From CAYURP01 sp964447175 (GTDB taxonomy: Bacteria; Zixibacteria; MSB-5A5; SM23-73-2): a stretch of 22,121 nucleotides of DNA. The position numbers and the translations under genes are program-made. Shown here piece by piece: positions 5,345-12,646 of the stretch (position 1 is the stretch's first letter; each line of letters begins with the position of its first letter). The stretch spans positions 1-22,121 of the forward strand of contig CAYURP010000044.1 in NCBI GenBank assembly GCA_964447175.1. Direction: 5' to 3'. The notes under the pieces are model-generated. The model worked only from the letters and a program-made list of their open reading frames with translations, had not been told where the DNA came from and did not search any database.

Positions 5345-6985
5345 ATGAAACAAAAAAAATATTTAAGCTTTCTTATTCTCCTGCTGATTTTTCTCTCCGC
5401 TACGCCAGCCAGTGCCCAATTTGATATCAGTTTGAGCCCGCTTTTAGTGGAGCTTGACATTGCTCCCGGGGCAAAGAAATCCTTCGCCCTTTTTCTAACC
5501 AATGAGAACATGCTGGAGAGTGTAAGCCTGATTGCCTATACCAGGGATCTGTTAGAGACCCCGCATGGCTCATATAAGGTTGCAGACAAAGGAGAGTCTG
5601 AGTTCTCCTGCGCAGATTGGATGCAAATCAAGGACACCAGCTTTACCCTTGGGCCTAAGGAATCCAAGGAGATTAAAGTTACCGTGGCAGCTCCCCGGGA
5701 TGCTTTCGGGGGTCGATATGGTGCCGTTGTTTTTGAGATACTCCCGGGAAAAGCTCCTTCGGGTGAAAAGCTGGGCTCGGTGGCATATCATTTCCAGATG
5801 CCGGCATTTGTGGAGGTTACCGTTAAGAGATTCGGGGGGCTGGTAAGGAAAGCCTCAATTTCTGATTTTAAAGTGGAGTCTGTGTCCAGTGAAAAGTTAG
5901 TAAAGCAAATAGGAGCTGAGGGTTTAATCTTCAACGCATCGGTTAAGAATGAAGGAAATATTCACGTTGAGGGCAAGGGTACATTGTTCATCAAAGATAA
6001 GGAAGGCAGGACCAAAAGGAGGGTGCCTCTGGGCAGCGGCAGGGGAGTCGTTCTTCCGGGTGCTACCTTAAACTTCCAGTCTATTCTTAAGAAACCTCCA
6101 GCTGGCGAATACACTGCCAGAGTAATGATAAACTTTGGAGGTTTAAGCCCAGCCATAGCTGAGATTCCTTTTACCGTTTCCAGGACTAAAAGTGCAGCTT
6201 TAGGTTCTTTTAAGGCAAGCTCATTCATAGCTCTGGACATAAAACCGGAAAACCTGGATATGAATATTCCCGCTCGCGGCTTCAGAGCACTTACTTTCAG
6301 CTTCAAAAATGATGAACGCGATACCGTTGAAATAAAGGCCGATCTGAAAGACATTGAATATGACGAAGAAGGCAATCTGGTCATTTTGGACTCCTCTGAA
6401 ACCGGTCGCTCATGCAGAGATTGGATTACCCTGGAACCTTTAGAGTTAAGCATAGCCCCGGAGAAACGAGGCCGGGCCAAACTCACCTTGCAAGCTCCGG
6501 CTGAGGGCTCAGGAGGTTATTACGCCTGCGTGGTTTTTGATGCCTTATTGAAATCCTCAAAGGAAGGAGCAATTTCAACCCCTTTTCAGATTCCTGTAAT
6601 TTTGAGCGTTCCCCCCAATCTGGATAAAAATGGCGAGGTTGTTGATGTGGATGTAGAAGCTTCTGCAGGAAAACCAGCAACATTTGTAGCCCTTTTCAAA
6701 AACAATGGCAATGTCCACCTGAAACCCAGGGGGAAAATTACTCTAAAGCTCCTAAAGGAAATAAAGTCCTCTGACGACTTTACAATTGTGAGTCGACCTG
6801 AATATGAGCAAGTGGGGGAAGCCACTTTTGAAGAGGTAGAACAATATGTTTTACCAGGCGGCGAAAGAGTGATGCAGGTAGGATATACAGAAGCACTGAA
6901 AGCTGGTAAATACTTGGCAGAGATTAGGATAGATTACGGTGGTTCAGAACCTGCACTGTTCAAAAAAGAGTTGACAATTAAATGA
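5345..6985 (+). CDS. exported protein with two tandem DUF916/DUF3324-like Ig units
   Basis: A 546-residue protein with a clear signal peptide (1-24, cut at ASA/Q). It is an internal duplication: about residues 26-280 and 295-546. Each unit pairs a domain with ISLSPLLVELDIAPG or LDIKPENLDMNIPA, then C-x-D-W (C89/W92, C357/W360) and GG-Y-x-x-VVF (122-130, 390-398), with a second Ig-like domain marked by KNEGN or KNNGN (201, 452) and AGEY or AGKY...FGG or YGG (253-266, 520-533). The order resembles the DUF916 plus DUF3324 arrangement of WxL-locus proteins, and the first domain recalls periplasmic chaperone-like Ig folds; both are pattern-based calls. There is no membrane anchor. No SD precedes the ATG (a TAG and a T-tract sit there), unlike most neighbours. 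It directly precedes the secretin gene, so a role as a periplasmic partner or surface scaffold is likely but unproven. Confidence 0.75.
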   Translation: MKQKKYLSFLILLLIFLSATPASAQFDISLSPLLVELDIAPGAKKSFALFLTNENMLESVSLIAYTRDLLETPHGSYKVADKGESEFSCADWMQIKDTSFTLGPKESKEIKVTVAAPRDAFGGRYGAVVFEILPGKAPSGEKLGSVAYHFQMPAFVEVTVKRFGGLVRKASISDFKVESVSSEKLVKQIGAEGLIFNASVKNEGNIHVEGKGTLFIKDKEGRTKRRVPLGSGRGVVLPGATLNFQSILKKPPAGEYTARVMINFGGLSPAIAEIPFTVSRTKSAALGSFKASSFIALDIKPENLDMNIPARGFRALTFSFKNDERDTVEIKADLKDIEYDEEGNLVILDSSETGRSCRDWITLEPLELSIAPEKRGRAKLTLQAPAEGSGGYYACVVFDALLKSSKEGAISTPFQIPVILSVPPNLDKNGEVVDVDVEASAGKPATFVALFKNNGNVHLKPRGKITLKLLKEIKSSDDFTIVSRPEYEQVGEATFEEVEQYVLPGGERVMQVGYTEALKAGKYLAEIRIDYGGSEPALFKKELTIK

Positions 6986-6999
6986 TATTCAGTTAATAT
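6971..6999 (+). promoter_or_regulatory. possible promoter for the secretin gene
   Basis: TTGACA (6971-6976), overlapping the last codons of the preceding gene, a 17-base spacer, then TAATAT (6994-6999; 4 of 6). The predicted start near 7006 leaves a very short leader with the SD at 7008-7015. It could give the secretin its own transcript besides read-through. Confidence 0.4.
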
Positions 7000-7023
7000 C
7001 TGAAACAAGAGGAGGTTTTTTTG

Positions 7024-8301
7024 ATGAGGATTTTTCTTTTTTTGTTAATTGCTTTTTTTTTATTACTATCTTCGACTAATACATATTCTCAGATCATTCC
7101 AACCCAGATAGAATCCCAACCAGAAATCCAAGAGGAGATTGAGGAGCAACCCTTAATTACCAATGTTTTTTATGAGACCGAACTCAGGGAAGTGTTATCC
7201 GCCATATCGGCTCAAAGCGGGATAAACATAATAGCAGACCAGACAGTATATGGTTTTATCAGTATGGAGCTGACCGATGTCCCTTTTGAGGAAGCCCTGA
7301 GAAGGATTTTAGTGCCTCTGGGATTTACCTTCAGAAAAATGGTGGGGTATTACTTAGTAGGCGGGGCTTACCCGGATAATGCATCTTTCCCTCTATTAAG
7401 TGTCACTGAGAGAATAGTTCCCAATTACCTGAAAGCTGAGAATGTGCCCAGGCTAATTTCATCCTTCTACGAGCAATTCATTAAAGTGGATATTTATGCC
7501 AATATCGTGACTGTAACCGCCTCGCCCGAGATCATCCAGCGGATCAAACAGGATTTGGCTATAATAGATGTTCCACCCCGCCAGGTTATGATAGAGGCTT
7601 TGGTGACTGAATTTTCAAAAGAAGCGAGAAAAAGCTTAGGCCTGGATGCGAGCTGGCTGGGAACAAGAGAGGGGAGGGAGCTCTCTGTGATTTTCCCGGT
7701 GGGCGATGTGCTTGATTCCACCTTGGGCGTAGACTATTTACGGCCGGATAAGAAAATCAAGGATTGGGTAGGAGACTTCAGAGTGAACTTGAGAGCCCTG
7801 GTGCAGGATGGAAAAGTAAACATCCGAGCCAATCCACGGGTGGCAACCCTTGAAGGTCAAAAGGCAACCATCATAATCGGGAAAGAACAATATTATGTAA
7901 TAGTCACAGGGTCAGGATCATACGCCTATGGACAGTTGGAAAGGATCCCCGTAGGGGTATCTTTAGTTATAATACCCTATGTTTCTGATAAGAATGAGAT
8001 AACCGTTGAGATACAACCTGAGGTGAGCGATGTTGTGGGTACTGGCGCCACAGGATTGCCGGTTGTTAGCAAAAGAACAGTCACCACCAAGATCAGGGTC
8101 AAAGATGGTGAAACCATAGTAATTGGAGGTCTTATTCAGAAAAACGAGTCACTCACCCAGAGAAAGGTACCTTTATTAGGTGACATTCCGATATTGGGCT
8201 ATCTCTTCAGCAGAACTGATAAGAAAGTAGATGAAGTCGAGACTGTAGTTTTCATAACTCCTCACATTCTTAAAGAGTCTACTGAAACAGAAGGGGAATG
8301 A
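7024..8301 (+). CDS. short orphan secretin (outer-membrane pore of the GspD/PilQ superfamily)
   Basis: A 425-residue protein. ATG 7024 is preferred to the adjoining TTG 7021 because the SD (AAGAGGAGG, 7007-7015) is then eight bases away. Residues 1-22 are a signal peptide. About 47-113 match the STN / secretin short N-terminal domain seen in PilQ and TonB receptors; about 128-182 match a secretin N1-type domain; 186-417 are the secretin core, with VNIRANPRVATLEGQKATI (265-283), VKDGETIVIGGL (359-370) and the signature VPLLGDIPILGYLF (382-395). Such proteins form multimeric gated rings in the outer membrane for type II/III secretion or type IV pili. This one is small, with only two short N-domains and no S-domain tail, and no secretion ATPase, platform protein or pilin is encoded in the window. 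Just upstream is the duplicated Ig-like protein, with 38 bases between stop and start. Confidence 0.9.
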   Translation: MRIFLFLLIAFFLLLSSTNTYSQIIPTQIESQPEIQEEIEEQPLITNVFYETELREVLSAISAQSGINIIADQTVYGFISMELTDVPFEEALRRILVPLGFTFRKMVGYYLVGGAYPDNASFPLLSVTERIVPNYLKAENVPRLISSFYEQFIKVDIYANIVTVTASPEIIQRIKQDLAIIDVPPRQVMIEALVTEFSKEARKSLGLDASWLGTREGRELSVIFPVGDVLDSTLGVDYLRPDKKIKDWVGDFRVNLRALVQDGKVNIRANPRVATLEGQKATIIIGKEQYYVIVTGSGSYAYGQLERIPVGVSLVIIPYVSDKNEITVEIQPEVSDVVGTGATGLPVVSKRTVTTKIRVKDGETIVIGGLIQKNESLTQRKVPLLGDIPILGYLFSRTDKKVDEVETVVFITPHILKESTETEGE

Positions 8302-8822
8302 TTAAATTTATTAAAAAGCGGGGAATTTTGTAACCTTCTTCTTAATGCTAAAGAGTATAACACCTCAGATTTTTTTCTAAAATCTAGACATAACTCATAA
8401 ATCCCAGTCCCAAATGAGACAAGTTTAATCAGATGGGCTGGTCCATTTATACACCCCTTTTTAATTATGCTTCATTCCCATAAATGTGATCAGAATTTAT
8501 ACATTTCAGTGATCCAATAGATTGGTCGATCATACAGCTTTATTAATGATCAGCAAATTAGTTTTTGCCACAACCTAAGTTTACCCTATTATCACCCATT
8601 TCTTTTGGATTATAATCAAAGTATCACATCAAGTTCAGGTAAATTTTCTGTAGACGAAATTTGATCTCTGTTCAGATTTGGTACAATGCAGATTCAGTGG
8701 GAATAAGTAAGATCACATCGACCTAATTTTTGACATCACATTTGTCGAAAATAAAACATAGAGAACATGGTACAATAGATTTGTAAGCTTTGGATTATTG
8801 GAGAGCGATCAGGGTAGATTAG
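8302..8822. other. AT-rich intergenic region after the secretin gene
   Basis: No ORF with coding character on either strand. It holds a 7-bp hairpin AGATTTT (8367-8373) with AAAATCT (8379-8385) that lacks a T-run, a short inverted repeat CCAAT/ATTGG (8514-8525) and GATCAT/ATGATC (8528-8551). These may be weak regulatory or terminator elements; nothing is firmly assignable before the promoter-like boxes at 8730. Confidence 0.4.
8730..8757 (+). promoter_or_regulatory. possible promoter for the small lipoprotein and dockerin genes
   Basis: TTGACA (8730-8735), a 16-base spacer, then TAAAAC (8752-8757; 4 of 6). Its position about 60 bases before the small ORF at 8823 fits a promoter for it and the following gene. 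Confidence 0.35.
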
Positions 8823-8966
8823 ATGATAAAGACGGAGTATTTAGCTCTGAGTTCTTTACTTCTAATTTTGTCTTGCACTATTAATAGAGACCGGAATAGA
8901 AAGGAAAATTCGATAAGACCCTCTGGGACAGGATTGATAAGCAGCTATAAAATGATAATTATGTAA
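8823..8966 (+). CDS. 47-residue lipoprotein-like ORF, possibly a truncated relative of the next gene
   Basis: The frame encodes 47 residues: a positively charged start, a hydrophobic stretch (about 6-16) and a lipobox-like ILSC with Cys18, followed by a short polar tail. Its first 19 residues resemble the start of the downstream dockerin lipoprotein (MIKTEYLALSSLLLILSCT against MKTSVLALTIILLLCCCT), which suggests shared ancestry. The SD is weak (AGGG about eight bases upstream). The stop is 27 bases before the next start. It could be a genuine small lipoprotein or the remnant of a duplicated lipoprotein gene whose body is lost. Coding status is uncertain. Confidence 0.35.
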   Translation: MIKTEYLALSSLLLILSCTINRDRNRKENSIRPSGTGLISSYKMIIM

Positions 8967-8993
8967 GAATTTAACTAATATAAGGGGTGCAGA

Positions 8994-9866
8994 ATGAAAA
9001 CTTCAGTATTAGCCTTAACCATTATTTTGTTGTTATGTTGCTGTACTGACAAAATCCCAAATAAACCTGCTCAATGCAATGATCCAACTCCCATATGGTC
9101 TGATATAGATTATTTGGAAGGAGATGTAAATAATGATGGATTAGTAGATATATATGATATTGTATATCTTGTAAACTATTTATTTAACGATGGACCTGCT
9201 CCGATAAACTCAGGAGATGCTAACGGAGATGGAGAAACAGGTATAGTCGATGTTGTAGCCTTGATTAATTATATATTTTTTAATGGACAATCATTAACAA
9301 TATCTGGAGCTCAAAGCGAAGATGATGGGCAAGAGAGCGTAAATTCTGGTTACGTTAACACTTCATTTGGTTATATAGAGCTTCGGGTTGATTTGGGACG
9401 ATGGGGTGGAGCGTACAGGTTCCCCAATGTTCAGATTCCTCAAGGTGCCAGGATTAATTCAGCCTGTGTCAGCTTAGTCAACTACGTCGAAACTTTCAGA
9501 CATGCAGTAGACTCCATAGCTTGCGAGGATGTAGATAGTGCTACTACTCTTATCAGCGGAACAAACTACAATATCAGCAATAGATGGGAAAATAGAACAG
9601 GTGCAGCCATATTGTGGAATGAAACGATTAGAGGAGGTATTGGAGCAAGAGATTCTACCACTGATTTAAAATCACTGGTTCAGGAAATAGTAGACAGGCC
9701 GAACTGGAAGAAGGGAAACGCCATAATCTTTCTCTTTAAATGCCTCTCGCTGGAGAGTGATACTTCTCATATGGAACTATATACCTGGGATGTAGCAGAT
9801 CATACTTTTGGAGGAGTTTTGCATGTATCCTATAGTTTTCAGGGGCCTTTGATAGCAAAGAAATGA
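8994..9866 (+). CDS. lipoprotein with type I dockerin-like repeat pair and a DNRLRE/CBM96-like C-terminal domain
   Basis: A 290-residue protein with SD GGGGTG and a lipoprotein signal ending in CCC (15-17). Residues 43-70 and 74-101 form two dockerin-type calcium loops plus helices: D44-x-N46-x-D48-G...D55 and D75-x-N77-x-D79-G...D86, each followed by (V/L)(N)Y(L/I)F. In cellulosomes dockerins bind cohesins; in environmental FCB-type genomes such pairs often sit on secreted proteins without known cohesins, so the role here is open. The C-terminal part (about 105-285) reads like the beta-sandwich family with NVQIPQGARINSA, LVQEIVDRPNWKKGNA and LHVSYS motifs, often annotated DNRLRE or CBM96-like and linked to extracellular polysaccharide proteins. 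No cohesin or glycoside hydrolase is in the window. It is probably a surface-tethered carbohydrate- or matrix-interacting protein. Confidence 0.82.
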   Translation: MKTSVLALTIILLLCCCTDKIPNKPAQCNDPTPIWSDIDYLEGDVNNDGLVDIYDIVYLVNYLFNDGPAPINSGDANGDGETGIVDVVALINYIFFNGQSLTISGAQSEDDGQESVNSGYVNTSFGYIELRVDLGRWGGAYRFPNVQIPQGARINSACVSLVNYVETFRHAVDSIACEDVDSATTLISGTNYNISNRWENRTGAAILWNETIRGGIGARDSTTDLKSLVQEIVDRPNWKKGNAIIFLFKCLSLESDTSHMELYTWDVADHTFGGVLHVSYSFQGPLIAKK

Positions 9867-10334
9867 ATCTCACCAAAGACTCTAACTGACTAAGTCACGT
9901 AGACATTATAGATAGCCGGTGGATTTACATTGGATTTAAGGGGACAAGTTTTGAATAGTCTGAGAGTTTTGTCTTGACGCAATTCGCTGCTTCTTAATTC
10001 GTTTACAGGCGAGCCGGCACAAAGAGTGTTAATTGTTGCCTGTCAAAACTTAACCTCGTGTAATATAAAATCGAAATAAATTCAGATTCACATTCTAATT
10101 AGTCACTCGGTCTGTAACAAATTCCCATAATAATTCTAATCTACCTTTAAGTGGGCGTCTGTTTTCACGATTTTTCCCTCAGGAACTTAGTCTCTTTCCG
10201 AATCTTGTAAGAGCAAATTAATGTAGAAGAGAATTGGGAATGGAGAATATTGTAACTATTATTTCCCACTTAAATGGTTATTTTTTTAAGGAGAGCTTTA
10301 GATTTATTATATTTTTAGACTAACCAGTTTTTAA
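9867..10334. other. intergenic region before the kinase operon
   Basis: About 470 bases without a credible ORF on either strand, moderately AT-rich. I see no clear terminator, repeat or RNA element; a TTGACG near 9973 lacks a matching -10 box. Confidence 0.5.
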
Positions 10335-10362
10335 TTGACAATTGAGATGTTTTTAGTAGAAT
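10335..10362 (+). promoter_or_regulatory. sigma70-type promoter of the four-kinase operon
   Basis: TTGACA (10335-10340), a 16-base spacer, then TAGAAT (10357-10362; 5 of 6). The start would be near 10369, about 20 bases before the first kinase ATG, where only a weak SD (GTGGG) is present. No comparable promoter is seen between the kinases, so one transcript likely covers 10391-21905. Confidence 0.55.
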
Positions 10363-10390
10363 AATAGTAGAATCTATACGTGGGCATAAG

Positions 10391-12646
10391 ATGATCGGGA
10401 AAACAATATCTCATTACCGGATTTTAGAGAAATTAGGAGAGGGTGGGATGGGGGTGGTCTATAAAGCCCAGGACACCAAGCTCGACCGTCTGGTGGCTTT
10501 GAAGTTTCTGCCCAGGCATCTTCTTTGTGATGAAGATGCCAAAGCAAGATTTGTACAGGAAGCGAAGGCTGCGTCTGCTTTAAATCATACCAATATAACC
10601 ACAATTTATGAGATAGATGAAGTGGAAGGTGAATGCTTCATCTGTATGGAATATATCGAGGGCAAATCCATAAAAGAAGTGATTAAAGAGAAAACGCTTT
10701 CTATAGAAGAGATTCTGAAGATTGGTATTCAGATAGCGGAAGGTTTGAATGCCGCCCATAAGAAGGGTATAGTTCATCGGGACATTAAATCAGACAACAT
10801 CATGCTTAATGATGAGGGTTTGGTCAAGATAATGGACTTTGGCCTGGCTAAGTTGAAGGGGGTATCCAGGGTAACCAAAGCAGGAACAACCTTAGGAACC
10901 GTGTCCTACATGTCTCCGGAGCAAGCCCGCGGGGAAGAGGTAGATCACCGAACGGATATCTGGTCTTTGGGCGTTGTTCTTTATGAAATGCTTACCGGAG
11001 AACTACCCTTTAAAGGAGAATATGAACAGGCAGTGATTTACGCCATTTTAAACGAAAAGCCAAATCCTATAACAGATTTGCGAACCGACTTGCCAGGTGA
11101 GTTAGAGCCAATTGTAAACAAAGCTCTTGCCAAAAGTTTGGATTCCCGTTATCAAAAGGCTGAGAATATTCTGGTTGATTTAAGGAAACTCAGAAAGGAA
11201 CTCGAACTTATGGCTTCGAAAGAGGAAACTTCTGCAAGAAAGTTTCAACCCTCCATTGCTGTTCTGCCATTTGCGAATTTGAGCGCTGATCCGGAGCAGG
11301 AGTATTTCTGTGATGGAATGGCTGACGAGATCATTAACGGTTTGACACATATTGAAGGTTTGAGAGTGGTTGCCCGGACGTCGACCTTCGCCTTCAAGGG
11401 AAAACATGAGGATATTCGGGAGATTGGAAGAAAACTGAATGTGGAGACTTTGCTGGAAGGAAGCGTGCGCAAGGTTGGAAACAGGCTACGCATCACCGCT
11501 CAACTGGTCAATGTAGCGGATGGTTACCATCTATGGTCGGAGAAATACGATCGCAATGTTGGTGAAATGTGTTGCCCGGAAGATATTTTTGCTATACAGG
11601 ATGATATCTCCTTGGCGATTGTGGATAACTTAAAGTTAAAACTTCTAGGTAAAGAAAAGGATGTTTTACTCAAGCGTTACACCGATAATCTCGAAGCTTA
11701 TGACTTATATTTGAAGGGTCGCTACTTCTGGAATAAAAGGACAGAAAAAGATTTGAGAAAAAGCATAGAATGTTTTAACCAAGCAATTGAAAAAGATTCA
11801 AACTATGCTTTAGCTTATGCCGGGCTTGCTGATTCATTCATAGTGCTTCCGGATTATTCCTCTACCCCGCCCAAGGAGGCTTTTCCACACGCAAAGTTAC
11901 AGGCAATAAAAGCATTGGAGCTGGATAACACTCTTGCTGAAGCATACGCCTCGTTAGCCATGATTAAGTCATCTTTTGATTGGGACTGGGAAGGGGGAGA
12001 AAGGGATTTCAGAAGGGCAATCCAGCTTAACCTTGGTTATGCTACTGCTCACCACTGGTATGCCATGCATCTGATGCATTTAGCTCGGTTTGACGAAAGT
12101 CAGGTAGATATAAAAAAAGCCCTTGAATTAGACCCTCTTTCACTTCCCATAAATTTGGCTTTAGGTCAGTTGTTTTATTACTCTCGTCAGTATGACCAGG
12201 CAATAAAGCAAATCCAGAAGGTCATCGAGATGGATCCGGTCTTCAGCCATGCGCACACCATTCTCGGATTAGCTTATCTGGGAAAGTCTATGTATGAGGA
12301 AGCTTTAAGAGAGTTCCAAAACCAAAAGGAGCTTTTGACAAGTTGGAATCCAATGCTTGAATATTCATTTGGAGTCACCTATGCACTGATGGGTAAAAGA
12401 AGTGCCGCAGAGGAAGTATTGCGGCAAATGATAGAGGCATCCAAGCTCTCTTATGTTCCACCCTGCTTTATAGCAATGGTTGCCGGAGCTTTAGGGAATG
12501 AAGAGCAGATGTTTACGTGGCTAGAAAAAGCATACGAGGAACGTGATTCCTTTCTGCGTTTCCTGAAAATAATCCCTGCAGCTGAAGGCTTACGTTCTGA
12601 TTTGAGGTTCAAATCACTACTAAAAAAAATGGGATTGGAAAAATGA
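10391..12646 (+). CDS. soluble Ser/Thr protein kinase with TolB-N-like and TPR domains (kinase 1)
   Basis: A 751-residue protein. The Hanks-type kinase domain (about 9-270) has all key residues: Gly loop G16-x-G-x-x-G21, Lys38, alpha-C Glu57, HRD with Asp131, Lys133 and Asn136, DFG 149-151 and SPE 175-177. It should be active, with a Thr-rich activation loop (T162, T166, T167, T170) that may be phosphorylated. About 288-430 starts SIAVLPFANLSADPEQEYFCDGM, the TolB-N/FlgO-like domain common in kinase and adenylate-cyclase sensors. About 435-745 are TPR-like helical repeats (for example YLKGRYFWNKRTEKDLRKSIECFNQAIE). No membrane helix lies between kinase and C-terminal half, unlike kinases 2 and 3, so it is probably cytoplasmic. 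It is the first gene of the array and overlaps kinase 2 by ATGA, implying translational coupling. Substrate unknown. Confidence 0.92.
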   Translation: MIGKTISHYRILEKLGEGGMGVVYKAQDTKLDRLVALKFLPRHLLCDEDAKARFVQEAKAASALNHTNITTIYEIDEVEGECFICMEYIEGKSIKEVIKEKTLSIEEILKIGIQIAEGLNAAHKKGIVHRDIKSDNIMLNDEGLVKIMDFGLAKLKGVSRVTKAGTTLGTVSYMSPEQARGEEVDHRTDIWSLGVVLYEMLTGELPFKGEYEQAVIYAILNEKPNPITDLRTDLPGELEPIVNKALAKSLDSRYQKAENILVDLRKLRKELELMASKEETSARKFQPSIAVLPFANLSADPEQEYFCDGMADEIINGLTHIEGLRVVARTSTFAFKGKHEDIREIGRKLNVETLLEGSVRKVGNRLRITAQLVNVADGYHLWSEKYDRNVGEMCCPEDIFAIQDDISLAIVDNLKLKLLGKEKDVLLKRYTDNLEAYDLYLKGRYFWNKRTEKDLRKSIECFNQAIEKDSNYALAYAGLADSFIVLPDYSSTPPKEAFPHAKLQAIKALELDNTLAEAYASLAMIKSSFDWDWEGGERDFRRAIQLNLGYATAHHWYAMHLMHLARFDESQVDIKKALELDPLSLPINLALGQLFYYSRQYDQAIKQIQKVIEMDPVFSHAHTILGLAYLGKSMYEEALREFQNQKELLTSWNPMLEYSFGVTYALMGKRSAAEEVLRQMIEASKLSYVPPCFIAMVAGALGNEEQMFTWLEKAYEERDSFLRFLKIIPAAEGLRSDLRFKSLLKKMGLEK

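Noticed and set aside
5345..6985. Chaperone-usher pilus chaperone
   Set aside because: No usher or pilin genes nearby and the protein is a duplicated two-domain unit, unlike the usual single two-domain chaperone of about 230 residues.
7021..8301. Complete type II secretion or type IV pilus locus
   Set aside because: Only the secretin is present; no ATPase, platform, prepilin or assembly genes are encoded in the window.
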